Part shown: piece after piece, positions 43,601 to 54,792 of the stretch
Position numbering within the stretch: position 1 is the stretch's first letter
Layout: each line of letters opens with the position of its first letter
Source of the DNA: Symbiodinium natans
Lineage: Eukaryota; Sar; Dinophyceae; Suessiales; Symbiodiniaceae
DNA: 64,000 bases
Assembly: GCA_905221605.1 (NCBI GenBank)
Contig: CAJNDS010002803.1
Coordinates: forward strand, 205,001 to 269,000
Direction: 5' to 3'
Made by a program: the position numbers and the translations under genes
The notes under the pieces: generated by a model
Database searches by the model: none
The model's input: the letters and a program-made list of their open reading frames with translations, nothing else
What the model was told of the DNA's origin: nothing

Positions 43601-43734
43601 CGGCTGATCCGATGCTGAGTGGCCCAGGCCCCCAGGCCATCCGAAGCTCAAGCTCCCGCCGTGCCGGAGCGACAGCCAAAGAAGCTGAAAAACTTGGACG
43701 TCAACTTCTGGGCCGACCTGGAGGCTTCTTAGGG
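40689..43734 (+). CDS. Multi-pass membrane protein, multi-exon (ends uncertain)
   Basis: The best exon is 42161-42561. It lies between a pyrimidine-rich acceptor (CCCCGAG) and a strong donor (AAG then GTACGT). It encodes about 133 residues with four hydrophobic segments, around LVLAALELMLLLLALRF, GFVMVALLALSYLQPI, LFMELLLLLLVNVAASLV and VCSVALILCHCGVTFYIL. Upstream, 41789-41905 follows a CTGCAG and reads VEVPVVACLGLTVSFHEFL, then a GTTTAG donor in a TTTAGGG array. Downstream pieces: about 42628-42700 (IADAVRSLVLQAAAPQA), 43013-43073 (ATEEKFDVPREEVIPVD) and possibly 43640-43734 (LKNLDVNFWADLEAS, TAG). A possible start at 40689 (MRSRLGTVCHGVLIV) is also hydrophobic. Family not recognised; location (plasma membrane or endomembrane) not inferable. 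Confidence 0.6.
41699..41782 (-). repeat. CCCTAAA array (about 12 units)
   Basis: It ends at AAACCTGCAG; the CTGCAG is the acceptor of the membrane-protein exon at 41789. Confidence 0.96.
42807..42910 (+). mobile_element. Family A element
   Basis: From GGGGGGGTCTAGGAAAATTG to AGTATCGTAGACCCCC; CATGT lies at each flank. Confidence 0.82.
43240..43345 (+). mobile_element. Family A element, part of a tandem duplication
   Basis: From GGGCATTTCCCAAAATAGGG to TTTTTCGGAAACCGCCC. The 70 bp before it (43167-43239) recur at 43349-43413, before the next element. Confidence 0.82.
43414..43530 (+). mobile_element. Family A element, subfamily 2
   Basis: From GGTGGGTGGGGTCCGAAAATA to TTTTTCGGAAATACCC, like the copy at 55-155. 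It follows a second copy of the TCTGATCATATGG flank. Confidence 0.8.
43537..43588 (-). repeat. CCCTAAA array (about 7 units)
   Basis: Lies 7 bp after the family A element. Confidence 0.95.
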
Positions 43735-46100
43735 GGTTTGGGGTTTAGGGTTTAGGGTTTGGGGTTTAGGGTTAGGGTTTAGGGTTTGGGGTTTAGGGTT
43801 TAGGGTTTAGGGTTTAGGGTTTAGGGTTTGGGGGTTTGGGGGTTTGGGGTTTAGGGGTTGACGCCGCCTTGAAGCTGAGGCTTGGGCCTTGGGCCGCCTG
43901 CACATCGCTCTGACTCTTGTAGGACGAACCCTAAACCCTGAACCCTGAACCCTAAACCCTAAACCCTAAACCCTGAACCCTGAACCCTGAACCCTGAACC
44001 CTGAACCCTATTCTTGAGACATCTGCTGACTGCGGCCAGGAAGAGGACGACTTTCAGCAGATGCTCGCTGCGAAAGTTCGAGAGGAGGCCCGGGCATGTC
44101 AGGGGTCCTAAGCCCTAAGATCGCGGCATCCCAAGAGGCAGTAGGGTTTAGGGTTTAGGGTTTAGGGTTTAGGGTTTAGGGTTTAGGGTTTAGGGTTTAG
44201 GGTTTAGGGTTTAGGGTTTAGGGTTTAGGGTTTAGGGGCAGCATCAGAGGCTGAGACCTTCAGTCATTTTGGTTTGACTACCCACCTTACCGGGATGGGC
44301 TATGAGGCCCTAGAATCCCCATAATCAACCCTATAAAGGGCCTCTTTAGGGGCTTATAGGGTATAGTAGCCCGTCCTTGTATACACCAACAGGAACCGCC
44401 AATGCTTCCATGAGGTCTCGGCACCCAGCGCGGACGCGGCCCAAAAGGATGCAGATACACAGGCGGCCATGTGCCTGTCGTGGGGGTTTAGAGTTTGGGG
44501 TTTAGGGTTTAGTGTTTAGGGCTCAATTGGCAGGGACGTGTAGACATTTGGAAACAACAGGCCTTGGGGAGTTTTCGGCGTCGAGCTGAGTGCTGATTTC
44601 GGGTCCTTGCCAGTGCCCGTTCCTAGCCGGTTTTAACCCCTGCAAGACAGCATGTCCGCAAGAGTTTGGTGGTGGGTTTTCATGAAGCCTTATTGAAAAG
44701 GCTTTAGTTCTGGGGTCGTTGTTGGCACTCCACAACGACAAGCACGAAGCTTGTTGTCTGATGTCGAAAACGAATGAACTTTCTTGCCGAGGTGCTGAAT
44801 CACTGCCGATGCTGAAAGTCTAAGTTCGACGAATATGTGAATTCCGGTGTGTCACATGTTAAACCCTAAACCCTAAACATTCCAAGTCCGAAGCATCCCG
44901 AAGCTGCCCACATGAGTCCACCGTTGCGCAGGAATCCAAGCCAGAGCCCGTGCCCAAGGAAGAGGACAGGGTAATAGACACGGAAACGAGTAGGAAGTGC
45001 TTTACCTGTGGGATGTCAGGGCAATTGGTATTTGCAAGTGCTGGCCAATCTGCCTTTCAGCGGCCACCAGAAGTTGGCTTGTGCTGCTACCTGTGAATAG
45101 AAGTGTTTGTGTAAAGCCTTCCCGTGAGTAGCACTTCCTGCGCTGACCGGAGTTACCAAAACTTGAATTCGACACGTTCGGACGAAGAAGAAGCATTTTG
45201 CAAAGACTAAAGAAAGTGCTTAAAATTTGATGGATACCAAACACGATACAGGTTTGTCGCATGTTTTGTTTGATTGCAGCTGTTGTGCTCGAATGTTCTT
45301 TCCTTTCTTTCAGATGTATTTGGGCTTGTTGAAATCATAGCAAGCAATGGAAAGCTCGCCAGATTGAAGTACAACTACCTTGCACCCACCCTCAACTAGT
45401 CAAAAAAGGTCCAAGCCCCAGAGAGCCATGTGATCGTAAAACCAATTGGCGCAAATAAGATGTGCGGGTTTCCGAAAAAAGGGGTTCCCCTTTTATTCCC
45501 GAAATAGAACAGGATCCCCTTAAAAGGGACCCCAAAAGGGTACCCCTATGTTCGGAAACCCCCATGTTGCTTGCAAAATCCTCACGAGTTCGCCAGCCTG
45601 AACAAGAAAGCAGGATGGTGCGGGCGCAGGCGGCGAATCCAGGCAGGAAACTTGTCTTAGGCCTTGGGTCTTCAGGGGCTTCGTGTGAAAGAGTTCGGGG
45701 TCAGGGAGTTGTTCGGGGCGGGGCTGGGGGGGGGGGGATAGGGGGCGGTTGGGGGAGAGATGTGAGGCTCTTGAGATGTTGCGCGTGGCGGTACAGCTCT
45801 CTGCTAAGCCTGCCAGGAAGAAGAAGGGGGCGAAAGCGGCGCGTGCCAAGCGTGGCAAGGAAGGACAGGTGTTCCCATAGCAAGTCACACGCAGAAGGCT
45901 CTGTTTTTCCAGCTGACTCGAATATGTTCCCACCTGAACCTTTTGCAAATTCGTAGACCTTCACACACGGCATGGAGAACCCTCTACCCTCCGTCCAGGA
46001 AAGCCGCAGACGGACGACTCCGGAAATCAGCTGCCTGGCCGAGCATATGAGGGCTCAGGTGCTTCTCGCTATTCTTGGATTCGGGGTCCCATACACATAC
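43600..46100 (+). CDS. Charged exon-like pieces, ownership uncertain
   Basis: Pieces read in one direction between arrays: about 44015-44105 (TSADCGQEEDDFQQMLAAK), about 44425-44480 (SADAAQKDADTQAAM), about 44883-44975 (HESTVAQESKPEPVPKEED), about 45590-45645 (PEQESRMVRAQAANPG), about 45780-45870 (AKPARKKKGAKAARAKRG) and about 45990-46050. They are rich in Glu, Lys and Ala and low in hydrophobic residues, typical of a disordered N-terminal region. They may be the N-terminal part of the PPR gene that follows or a separate gene. At 43640-43734 two overlapping frames are both open. Confidence 0.4.
43734..43857 (+). repeat. TTTAGGG/TTTGGGG array
   Basis: About 17 units, directly after the frame ending DLEAS; mixed with TTTGGGG units. 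Confidence 0.95.
43926..44009 (-). repeat. CCCTAAA/CCCTGAA array
   Basis: Twelve units, with CCCTGAA in two runs (two near the start, six at the end). Confidence 0.95.
44144..44235 (+). repeat. TTTAGGG array, about 13 units
   Basis: A clean array between two charged exon-like pieces. Confidence 0.97.
44290..44378. mobile_element. Short inverted-repeat element
   Basis: The left CGGGATGGGCTATGAGGCCC and the right GGGTATAGTAGCCCGTCCTT are partly inverted, with GGCCC..GGGCC inside. Single copy here. Confidence 0.5.
45465..45563 (+). mobile_element. Family A element
   Basis: From GCGGGTTTCCGAAAAAAGGG to ATGTTCGGAAACCCCC, flanked by ATGTGC and ATGTTGC. Confidence 0.85.
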
Positions 46101-46468
46101 TTTCCAAGATGCGGCCCTCTGAGAATCAGCGCCGGGCTGAAGCAGCTCTACATTCGTGACCAACCACAGAGAACCCCTGCAGCCAAAACCGTCTTAACCC
46201 TAAGCTCTGCAGAACCTATCCCAAAAGCCCGACAGCATCTTTTCAACCCTCAGCCCAACACCGCCCTGACCCCTTAAATGTATCCCTCAACCCCCCAACC
46301 CTTCCCGGGAACCTCCGATTGGTGTCTTCAAGTCTGATCCTCTTAACAACTAAACGAAGATCCGACGTCACTCCCGGCCCCGGGGTACAAAGAGATTGGT
46401 AGGGTTTAGGGTTTAGGAGTTCAGGGTTCAGGGTTTAGGGTTTAGGGCTGATGGAATCTCGGGGCAGG

Positions 46469-49400
46469 TGGGCAGCTCGAATACGCCAGTGCGGCAAGGC
46501 GAAGGACTTGGACGGGGCTTTGGCGGCCGTGCAGGAGGTCGGCTTTTAGTTCAGGGTTTAGGGTTTAGGGTTTAGGGTTTAGGGTTTAGGGTTTAGGGTT
46601 TAGGGTTTAGGGCACAAAGAGTTTCCCCGAAGTTCTATTCTGCCAAGAAACTCCCTTTCGATTTGTTTGTCTTGTGCGGCTGCGGCCGCGGCCGCATTTG
46701 ATTTTAGACATGAGGCTTGAGATCCTTGACATCTGAGTTCTGAGGGACAGTGCAAGTCTAGGGGCAACTGACTGGCAACCATGGGCACGTAGGTTTAGGG
46801 TTCAGGGTTTAGGGTTTAGGGTTTTGGGTTTTGATAGGCGAATCCTGAAGAAGGGAGGAAGATTGCTGGGCAGGCTTCCGCAGCTGGACTTTCCGGCCGT
46901 CAGCACCAAGAAGTTCAGAACGCGCTGCTACACACCATGATTCAGTGCCTGCTGGCAGCATCCAGAATGCAGATCTTCCACAGCTAGACTCACAATATCC
47001 TTCTGAATCAACCTTCAGATTTAGGGTTTAGGGTTTAGGGTTTAGGGTTTAGGGTTTAGGGTTTAGGATTTAGGGTTTAGGGTTTAGGGTTTAGGGTTTA
47101 GGGTTTAGGGTTTAGGGTTTAGGGTTTAGGCCTTGCGTACGATAGCTGAGGTGGAGAAGCCGCCGGGGAGACGGCCATGGATCTCTTCAACCAGCTGAAG
47201 GCTGATAAGAAGCTCGGCCCAAGGTGGAGCTTGGTATGACACACTAGGTCAATGAAGGGTTTAGGGTTTTAGGGTTTAGAGTTTACAGATGTTTACAGTT
47301 TAGGGCTTAGGGCTTAGTTTTGGCAACGTTTCTTGGCAAGGAAAGCAGATGTGGTGACGTTCAACATCATGCTTCGTTCTTTGCTTTCTGCTGGAAAGCG
47401 TGAAGAGGCCGGGGCAGGGCAGAATTTTCCTTGATTAGCCCTGAAAGTTGCTGTTCATTGAAGCACCTGTCAGGCACAGTCTCTTCTGAAGGAAATGAAC
47501 GAGCATGGATTGGCTGCCAACAAGGCTACACTTCTGTGGACAGCATCATGCCGCAAAGTGTCTCTTGGTGTGACTTGCCGAGGTCACTATCGCTGAGCTG
47601 CTCAGCGACAGAGTCCGAGCCGACGATGCCGAGGGAATATGGCGCATAGTTGCCGCTTACTGAGATTACCGGGTCGGTTGCTGAAGTAGAGGGGCGCATT
47701 CTGTGCACCAGTCGGCGCACCGAAGGTCTAGCTGCAACCCGTCTGAGGACTGGATGAAGAACACCGATTTTGGCATTACGAATGCCTCATGCTCCATCCT
47801 TCTCAAGAGGACCCCGAGTACTGTGCAAGTCAGCTGCCCTAAGCAGGAACAACAGAGCCTTTCACAAGGTGCCTACGGATTTGGGAGTGAAACTACTGGC
47901 GTGGGTTTGATCAGTTTGTTCAGCTGCCTGTGCCAGCCTTGTGGCTCTGAGCTGCGCAATGCCAGGATCAGCAACGAGACTGCTGCTGAGGAGGCCTGCC
48001 CTCCTGGTTTGGGGTTTAGGGTTTAGGGTTCAGCTTCTTGTGGTCCGAGTCTTCAGCTCCATCTTCAGGGTCACTGTGCGCAACGCGGCCTAGAGCCATC
48101 TAGAACCCACTTTCATGACCTTGAGCACTCGCCAAGCATCGGAAGAGCCTGCGGATGGCTGTTTGTATGCCTTAGCCGGAGGCAAAGTTAGATCTTAGCA
48201 TGACTCAGCTATTTGTTTCAGAGGTCGACCGGTCTTTTGACCTGATCGATCAGTTGTCAGAGCCTGTGGATGAGGCACTCTGCTCGCAGGCATTGACGGG
48301 AAAAGGATGTGGGGCACACGTTGCGACATGGAATCTGCATCATGCCATAACAATGCAGAACTGGGACAGGTTTGGCTACGGGGCTTGGTGGGGCGTGGGT
48401 GAAAACAATGTGCTGTAGCAAGCAGCAAGTTCTGCGTATTGCATCTCGAGACCATGGAACTCGCAGGCACTTTGTGGCAGCAATGTGGGGGGGTTGCCGA
48501 AATCAGGGCTACCTTATTGGGGTCCTTACTTATCAGGGAATCCTACTATTTGGGGATCAATCTTCGGGGTCCCCTATTTTCGTTAAACCCCCCCAGATCC
48601 TGTAGTCGTAGCGACCATGGCCATCCCCTTGTGCGCAGGCAATCGAGGCTGCGATCAGGACCAGTCGGCCGGCCTTGGCAAACAAGTTCATGGAGATGCC
48701 ACTCGACACGGGACAAACGGTTTGGGATGATTCTGGCATTCTGCTAAGTTTGGGTCCGTCTTGGGGTTGCTACTATAAGGCGGCCCCTAATACTTAGGGT
48801 GCCCAAAAAAAGGGACCATCATGTTGAGAACTGACCGTATAGATGCTCGACAGTCAGAATCAGGGAGTGGATCAGTTCACACCGGCTGAGTCCTACCCTT
48901 CTCATCCCAAGACCTTCACAGTCACACGAGAGGTTGGGCACGCTCCGCAACAAGAAGAATGGAAACACCAGCGCGGCCACGTTTGGGTCCATGATCAAGC
49001 TCCATGGGCAGAATCGGGACCTTCAGCAGGTTTGGCCCCAGCCTCAGCAACACTTCGTGACGTCAAGAGCTGCTTGCTGGAAGCACAAAGCTGAGGTCTA
49101 CGTGGAATTTGATGCGTGAGAAGGGGGTGAGTCCATCCTCTGTGACCCTTGGGTGTATGGTGGAGGCCCTGGTGATGCTCTGTTGCATGACGAGATGTGG
49201 AGGGTGTGGCAGAGGAAGCGGGTCTGAAGCACTTTGCCTCGGCTGGTTTAGAACAAGAAGCCCCAGGAAAACGTGCTGCAACCTGAGTCCTCGACAGACA
49301 GGATGAACACTCGAAGGAATGTGAAACCCTGATGTGATCCCCCAAAGAAGCTTCAAAGGGGCCTTGAGCCTGAAACTCCACAAAGGGTTCAAAGGAGTAC

Positions 49401-52400
49401 ACAAGGACGAGGAATTTCAAGCCATGATCAACCTCACGAACAATATCATCAACAATATCCACAACGACGACGACAACCACAACAACAGCAGCAACAACAA
49501 GAATCAAGAAGCAGCATGCAAGTGACTCTCGGTCTGCTTCGTTACAAAGAGAGGGTGGTTATAGGTATTACTGAGCAAGGGCGGTGCTTGCTGCGTTCGA
49601 AGCGTTCTATGCATCTATCGAGCAAGAACCGGGCTCCCTACACAGAAAATCTCCGAGCCTGCAGAGTTAAAGCCTCATCGACAGGCTGCCGTGGATCGTA
49701 GACCCACTAAACAAAGGAGGGGAACTCAGTGACCGCCTCCTCCTCTCAGGAATTGCGGAGCAGTGGACGATGCGGCCTCCCTGGTGTTCCTTGGTGATAT
49801 ATTCACTGGTTTGGGGGAAGCTCCTCTCTTATACACAAGAAAGAATCACAAGAGATGCCAGGCATCAGACAGCTGCAGATGGACTAGGGATCATTCTCAA
49901 CACTGTGCCTTGGCATAGGGAGGAGGGTGGTGGGAGGGACCCAGAACGCAAAGACTGCATGCTGGGAGAACGGCGCAGAGCAGCGTCACGACACTCAAGC
50001 GTCACTGCAGGTCATCTACTCCTCCATCATAAAGGGCTTCGCCCAAGCCAAGCAACCAGAGAAGTGTTTCGACGTGCTGGACGAGATGGACGAGCAAGGC
50101 TCGCCCTTGGAAATGCAAATAAGTGACATGAGAAGTTTCGGCGTTTTTTGGCTTGTTTCGCACCCCGTTGCCCCTGCCACAAACCTCTCATCCCTGGAGC
50201 TCTGCACCCGAGACCCCTTACTGTCCTTAGTATATTCTTATTATTACTATTATTATTACTATTATTACTATTATTACTATTATTACTATTATTATTATTA
50301 CTATTATTACTATTATTACTATTATTACTATTATTACTATCATTACTATCATTACTATTATTACTATTATTACTATTATTACTATTATTACTATTATTAC
50401 TATTATTACTATTATTACTATTATTACTATTATTACTATTATTACTATTAGTACTATTATTACTATTATTACTATTCTTACTATTATTATTATTACTATT
50501 ATTACTATTATTACTATTATTACTATTATTACTATTATTACTATTATTACTATTATTATTATCATTACTATTATTACTATTATTACTATTATTACTATTA
50601 TTAGTATCTTTATTGTTATTTGTATTGTTATTTTTATTGTGATTGTGATTGTTATGTTAGAAGCTCCAAAAAGAGGCATACCTGGCAACACCATCACGTA
50701 CAACACCTTGCTGGATGCATGTGCCAAGTGTGGCACCATGTCCAGGGTGCCCGCGGTCTTTGAAAACATGAGGTGCCTGGGATGGCCTGGGGTTGCCTTG
50801 GGCCTTAGGGTTTAGGGTTTCGGGTTTGGGGTTTAGGGTTTAGGGGCCAGGATTCGACGTGTTCTTTGGGGTTAGCAAGCCTACCAATTTTTTCAGCAGC
50901 CCACTCTAGCGTGAGTCGAGAGCGAGACAGTTTAAGTCCTCAGTCTCAGAAGCAGACCCTAAACCCTCAACCCTCAACCCTAAACCCTAAGCCCTAAACC
51001 CTAAACCCTCAACCCTAAACAGCGAGCCAGGCAACGACACGTTGAGCCAGACCGGATCACATACTCGACGCTGATCAAGGGCTACTGTGTGGCAGGCACC
51101 GACCGGTGCCCACAGGGAGTTTAGGGTTTAGGGCTTAGGGCTTAGGGTTTAGGATCTCTCTGGGCCAAGGGTTGCTGAGGGGATTCTGCAACTGCAGCCG
51201 TAGTTTTCCCAATGCACCCGCTGCAAGACGGAACTGCCAAGCCCTGATTTCAGTGTCCTTCACGGCAGGCGAGCTGGACTGCGCCTTTAAGCTTTTCGAC
51301 GAGCTGAAAGCAGACGGCAAGCTGGACTTGGATGAGATTGTTTACAACTCGCTTCTGGACGGCTGTGGGCGGAAGCAGAAGCCACAGAAGGCAATGGAAT
51401 ACTTGCAGGACATGATCAGCCACTCAGACATCATTCGTGCTGTGCATACTGCAGGTGCTGAGCTTCTTTTTGGATTGAAACAGCGGGGTGATGGGGACCT
51501 TTTTAAATCTTTTTAACTTTTGCATGTCCCGGGTAGCGTTGGATCCAGCCTTAGGCGCGGGTATTCCACCCTCCAACTACACACTGAGCATCATGGCCGC
51601 TCGTCCTGACATGGGCAATGGCTCAGTATGACGTCGCACTGGCCTTTGTTGTAGCGATGCAGCAGAGAGTTCACGATTTAGGGTGCAGGAGTCACCACCC
51701 CCTTTCAATTTGCCAGAAGCCCTGTCCCTTCATCGTAGGCGCAGGCAGGTGGCGCATCTTGAATCAAGTTCAGGGATTCGAGCCCGGACTTTCTTTAAAC
51801 CTTGAACCTACGATGCCCCAGGTGAAGCTCCTTGGCCGCTGTCGGAGACTGAACGATGCGCTGAAGTTGGCCAGTGACTACCAGAAGGAAGTCGTTGCTG
51901 CCGCGTAGACAATGCTTGTTCCTAGGCCAGCCAACCCTAAACCCGAAATCCCAAACCCTCGACAGCTTTGCAAAGGTCTTTGGTGTCTGCCCAGTAGCCT
52001 CATGGATCTGAATGTCAGGACTTCGGCTTGAAGTTGAATGTCCAGGTCTTCACCTGCCTCATGCAAGCATGCCTCTTAAACAAGACGCTTGCCTGACTAC
52101 CCGACAACCCGATTGACCCTTAACCCAACAGAAAGCAGCTGTAGAACAGGAGGACTACCCTTCTCTGAGGAGCGAAGTAGATTGGCATCTCATGCACCTC
52201 GTTTCCTTGAAAGCTGCGGGAACTAAGCTGGCCTTTCCAAAACTCGATTTCCGCGCATGCAAGACAAGGAAAGTGTCAAAAGCCATGCAGATCTACAGTG
52301 ACATGATCAGTGCCCTCCTGAGCTGCAAGAAACGCCCGTGCTTCGCGGTTTCCGCATGCTGAAATCATGTGGCCCAAAGGGCCTCGCCTAAAGTGCAGAC

Positions 52401-53613
52401 CCTCCGAAGTCTTCAGAAGGATTGCTGCAAGATCCCTACTTGCGTGGCTCTGGGCTACGTTGCAGAAGAGACTTAGTCCCCCTGCCCCTGATATTAAACC
52501 CGGCCCCCTTTTCCCCTAATATTAAAAGACCCCCCAATATAGTGCTATTATAGTATGTCAGGGGGGGGATATTTAATGTTAGGGGGCAGGGAGGGGGGTT
52601 AATATATTAGGGGGTCCTTGTTGGTTATAATTTTACATTTTGTCCTATTATATTCCCGGTATGGAATAAAAATGATAATTTTTGATCTGACCACCCCCCA
52701 ACAAGGAAGCAGATAATTAGGGGGAAGAGACTTAGGGTCCATGACTTGGCCCACACACCCGGCAATTTCCGAGGTGAGCTGGGCCGCTTGCCGGACCGGA
52801 AAGCCCACACGGTACTGGTGGAGCAAGCCTCAGCGCGAGGGTTTAGGGTCTTTAGGGGTTTAGGGTTTAGGGTTTAGGGTTTAGGGTTTAGGGCGCTTAA
52901 GGGCCTCAGGGAGCGGAGCATCTTTCCGGGGAATCATGGACTTGGGATATGGGAGCGAGCAGGAGCTAAACGCGTTGCTGTAGACCAAAGCCCTGAAAGC
53001 CTTAACCCGCCCCGTTACTCTTACTGTTGCTTGGTAGGGAATGAAGGAATGGGGTACCCTATCAACTCGCTTAAAGGGTATATAGGGGCCCCATTCCTCC
53101 ATTCCCGACTAACTGCGCCTTCGGGGTAGAGGTGCGATGAACTGCTACTGCTGCATGTGCTGTGGCATCTAAAGCCTTCAGTGACCTGACCCCTCGGCAT
53201 AAATGGGGTTTAGGGTTTAGGGTTTAGGGTTTAGGGTTTAGGGTTTAGGGTTTAGGGTTTAGGGTTTAGGGTTTAGGGTTTAGGGTTTAGGTTTGCGAAA
53301 ATAGGGGGCCCCCAACATAGACACCTCAAGGATTCCCTCAGAAATAGCGACTTTAGTAAGGTAACCCCGAATGTGGGAAGCCCCTCAGTGGGTTGTGAGA
53401 GCCAAGGATGGCTGCCTCCAGGCCGCGGCCTTTGCGGAGGCTACACAGGTGCACCCTAAACCCTAAAGCCTAAACCCTAAACCCTAAACCCTAAACCCTA
53501 TCTTGCAACATTGACATCTTGCAGCAGTTTCGCTGGCAAGTGCTGTGAATCCTGAAACACGAAGCACCTAAAGGACCTGAAGCACATGGTTCAGGACTTG
53601 GGCTTGACAGTTT
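46469..53613 (+). CDS. Pentatricopeptide-repeat (PPR) protein, at least 14 exons
   Basis: PPR proteins bind organellar RNA through 35-residue helical hairpins. Repeat-bearing exons: about 46480-46537 (QCGKAKDLDGALAAVQE); 47190-47220 (AMDLFNQLKADKKLG); about 47342-47408 (DVVTFNIMLRSLLSAGK); about 47478-47513 (LLKEMNEHGLAANK); about 48926-49026 (SAATFGSMIKLHGQNRDL); about 49091-49173 (WNLMREKGVSPSSVTLGCM); about 50011-50100 (VIYSSIIKGFAQAKQPEK); 50671-50772 (NTITYNTLLDACAKCG); 51037-51097 (VEPDRITYSTLIKGYCVAG); 51267-51428 (ELDCAFKLFDELKADGK, EIVYNSLLDGCGRK); about 51567-51598; 51823-51905 (VKLLGRCRRLNDALKLA); about 52033-52075 (LNVQVFTCLMQACL); about 52245-52305; 52445-52842 split by an element (LPDRKAHTVLVEQAS); about 53393-53449; about 53567-53613 (KHLKDLKHMVQDLGL). 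At least ten repeats are visible. A targeting peptide was not found because the start is unresolved. Confidence 0.85.
46553..46613 (+). repeat. TTTAGGG array (about 9 units)
   Basis: Follows 15 bp after the PPR piece ending AAVQEVGF. Confidence 0.95.
47022..47130 (+). repeat. TTTAGGG array, about 15 units
   Basis: Near-perfect, one ATTTAGG variant. It starts right after CTTCAG in a PPR intron. Confidence 0.97.
48487..48593 (-). mobile_element. Family A element, reverse orientation
   Basis: From GGGGGGGTTGCCGAAATCAG through GGAATCCTACTATTTGGGG to TTTTCGTTAAACCCCCC. In a long PPR intron. Confidence 0.87.
48765..48825 (-). mobile_element. Family A fragment
   Basis: CCCCTAATACTTAGGGTGCC and AAAAAGGGACCATCAT resemble the interior of the 62146-62250 copy; no clear ends. 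Confidence 0.45.
50228..50650 (+). repeat. (TATTAC)n microsatellite, about 420 bp
   Basis: ATTACT and ATT units with occasional CAT and AGT variants, in the PPR intron after the VIYSSIIKGF exon. The reverse strand gives Ile/Val-rich and the forward strand Leu/Tyr-rich open frames, all artefacts. Confidence 0.96.
52477..52723. mobile_element. 247-bp insertion with a 12-bp exact target duplication in the PPR gene
   Basis: GAAGAGACTTAG is present exactly at 52465-52476 and 52724-52735. The insert starts TCCCCCTGCCCCTGATATTA and ends AGATAATTAGGG, weak inverted ends, with repeated AATATTA-type motifs and G runs inside. Reading across with one copy removed gives KRLRVHDLAHTPGNF and continues into LPDRKAHTVLVEQAS. 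Confidence 0.8.
52841..52893 (+). repeat. TTTAGGG array at a PPR exon end
   Basis: The exon frame runs to GCGCGAGG and the array begins GTTTAGGG, so the donor could be the array itself. Confidence 0.9.
53037..53107. mobile_element. Short palindromic element
   Basis: GGGAATGAAGGAATGGGG at the left and CCCCATTCCTCCATTCCC at the right form nearly perfect inverted ends over about 71 bp. It lies in a PPR intron. Confidence 0.7.
53205..53291 (+). repeat. TTTAGGG array fused to a family A left end
   Basis: About twelve units run directly into TTTGCGAAAATAGGGGGCC, the left end of the next element. Confidence 0.95.
53292..53384 (+). mobile_element. Family A element, left terminus replaced by a TTTAGGG array
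   Basis: The interior GGATTCCCTCAGAAATAGCG and the right end ATGTGGGAAGCCCCTC are diverged. The CTCAG right at its end could be the acceptor of the next PPR piece (RAKDGCLQAAAFAEAT). Confidence 0.7.
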
Positions 53614-53724
53614 TGGGTTTAGGGTTTAGGGTTTAGGGTTTAGGATTGGGGGCGTGACCTGGCAGGTCGCACGAATTGCGTACGGCCTGGAAAGGCTGCA
53701 GCCTCAGAGAGCCTCAGAGTCGGT

Positions 53725-53797
53725 TCCCTAAACCCTAAACCCTAAACCCTAAACCCTAAACCCTAAACCCTAAACCCTAAACCCTAAACCCTAAAGG
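53725..53797 (-). repeat. CCCTAAA array (about 10 units)
   Basis: Clean array downstream of the last recognised PPR piece. Confidence 0.96.
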
Positions 53798-54156
53798 TTT
53801 ATTTCTAGGTTCTCCAACTTGCAGATGACTACACCAGGGAAGGTTTTCCAAGGTTTCCTTTTTGTCCATCTCGTCTTGATTACAAGTCTGGCAGAGGCAT
53901 ACAGAGGCTTATCTCAGTACTCGGAATTGCACGTGCCTGTGCAAACTCGTCCTTGTGCTCGTGATGAAGGTGGAATTTTGCGCTGGTCCTGCGCTAGACG
54001 CGTGCTAGTGCGACAGCCTTTCTGTTTGCTGGAAGATAGATGTCCAGGCAGTCCCCTTGATTTGTGGGGTCTTGAAAACCTGAAAGCCTCCGTACACGCC
54101 ACAGTTGTCGTACATAGTCTAAAGGTGTAGTTTTTGTTGGGATTTAGACTCCACAA

Positions 54157-54480
54157 GTGCCATCAAAAGCGAATCGCCAAGTAGTGGTGGCAAGGGCAAA
54201 GGACATAATGGCAACCCCAGAGTATCAAGCACCCGCCACCTACATCGCCATGTGCTTCAAACAAGGGATGGAGAGGTTTGTGCTTGGCCTTCTTGGTGTG
54301 CTATGTTTCCTTCGGCTTGCGGGGAGCGGAATGCGCAAACAACTTGCTGCACGAGCAGCCAGGAGAGCGTCTAGCACCAATCATTTCCATTCTGTGAAAG
54401 CCACGCCTGGCAAGTTCAAGGGATGGCACTACGATCCGGGCAAAGCTGTAATTCTGGGCGGGACTCTCTCACTCCCCTGA
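54157..54480 (+). CDS. Possible terminal exon, unrecognised
   Basis: An open frame of about 107 codons follows CCACAAG and ends TGA at 54478-54480. It contains VVVARAKDIMATPEYQAPA, a short hydrophobic stretch (FVLGLLGVLCFLRLAG) and a basic tail. It could be the last exon of the PPR gene or chance. No family recognised. Confidence 0.35.
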   Translation: MPSKANRQVVVARAKDIMATPEYQAPATYIAMCFKQGMERFVLGLLGVLCFLRLAGSGMRKQLAARAARRASSTNHFHSVKATPGKFKGWHYDPGKAVILGGTLSLP

Positions 54481-54696
54481 AGTTAGGTGCTGCACGATTT
54501 TCCGAAACCGGATCAATGGGCCATATGCAGGCTTGAGATGGCATACCCCCCATTCTCTCATGCTCGGCAGCAATCTGAAGACAAGCTTGGTTTCAATCGA
54601 GCGGTGTGGCCCTGTGCTATCTCGCGCTCTGAGGCCAGATGTTGAGGTAAGATTCCGTTCGGACGGCAACGCTGCGAACTGAGAGGTCATCGGTAT

Positions 54697-54792
54697 GGGG
54701 GTTTCCCTAAATTGGGGTACCCTTTTATACCCCAAATAGAAAAGAATCCCCTATAGGAATCCCCAAAAAGGGTGCCCCTAATTTCGCAAGCC
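54697..54792 (+). mobile_element. Family A element
   Basis: From GGGGGTTTCCCTAAATTGGG to AATTTCGCAAGCCCC. Confidence 0.82.

Noticed and set aside
50148-50769. Leu-, Tyr- and Ile/Val-rich frames of 160-180 codons that look like membrane proteins
   Set aside because: Translations of the (TATTAC)n microsatellite in a PPR intron.
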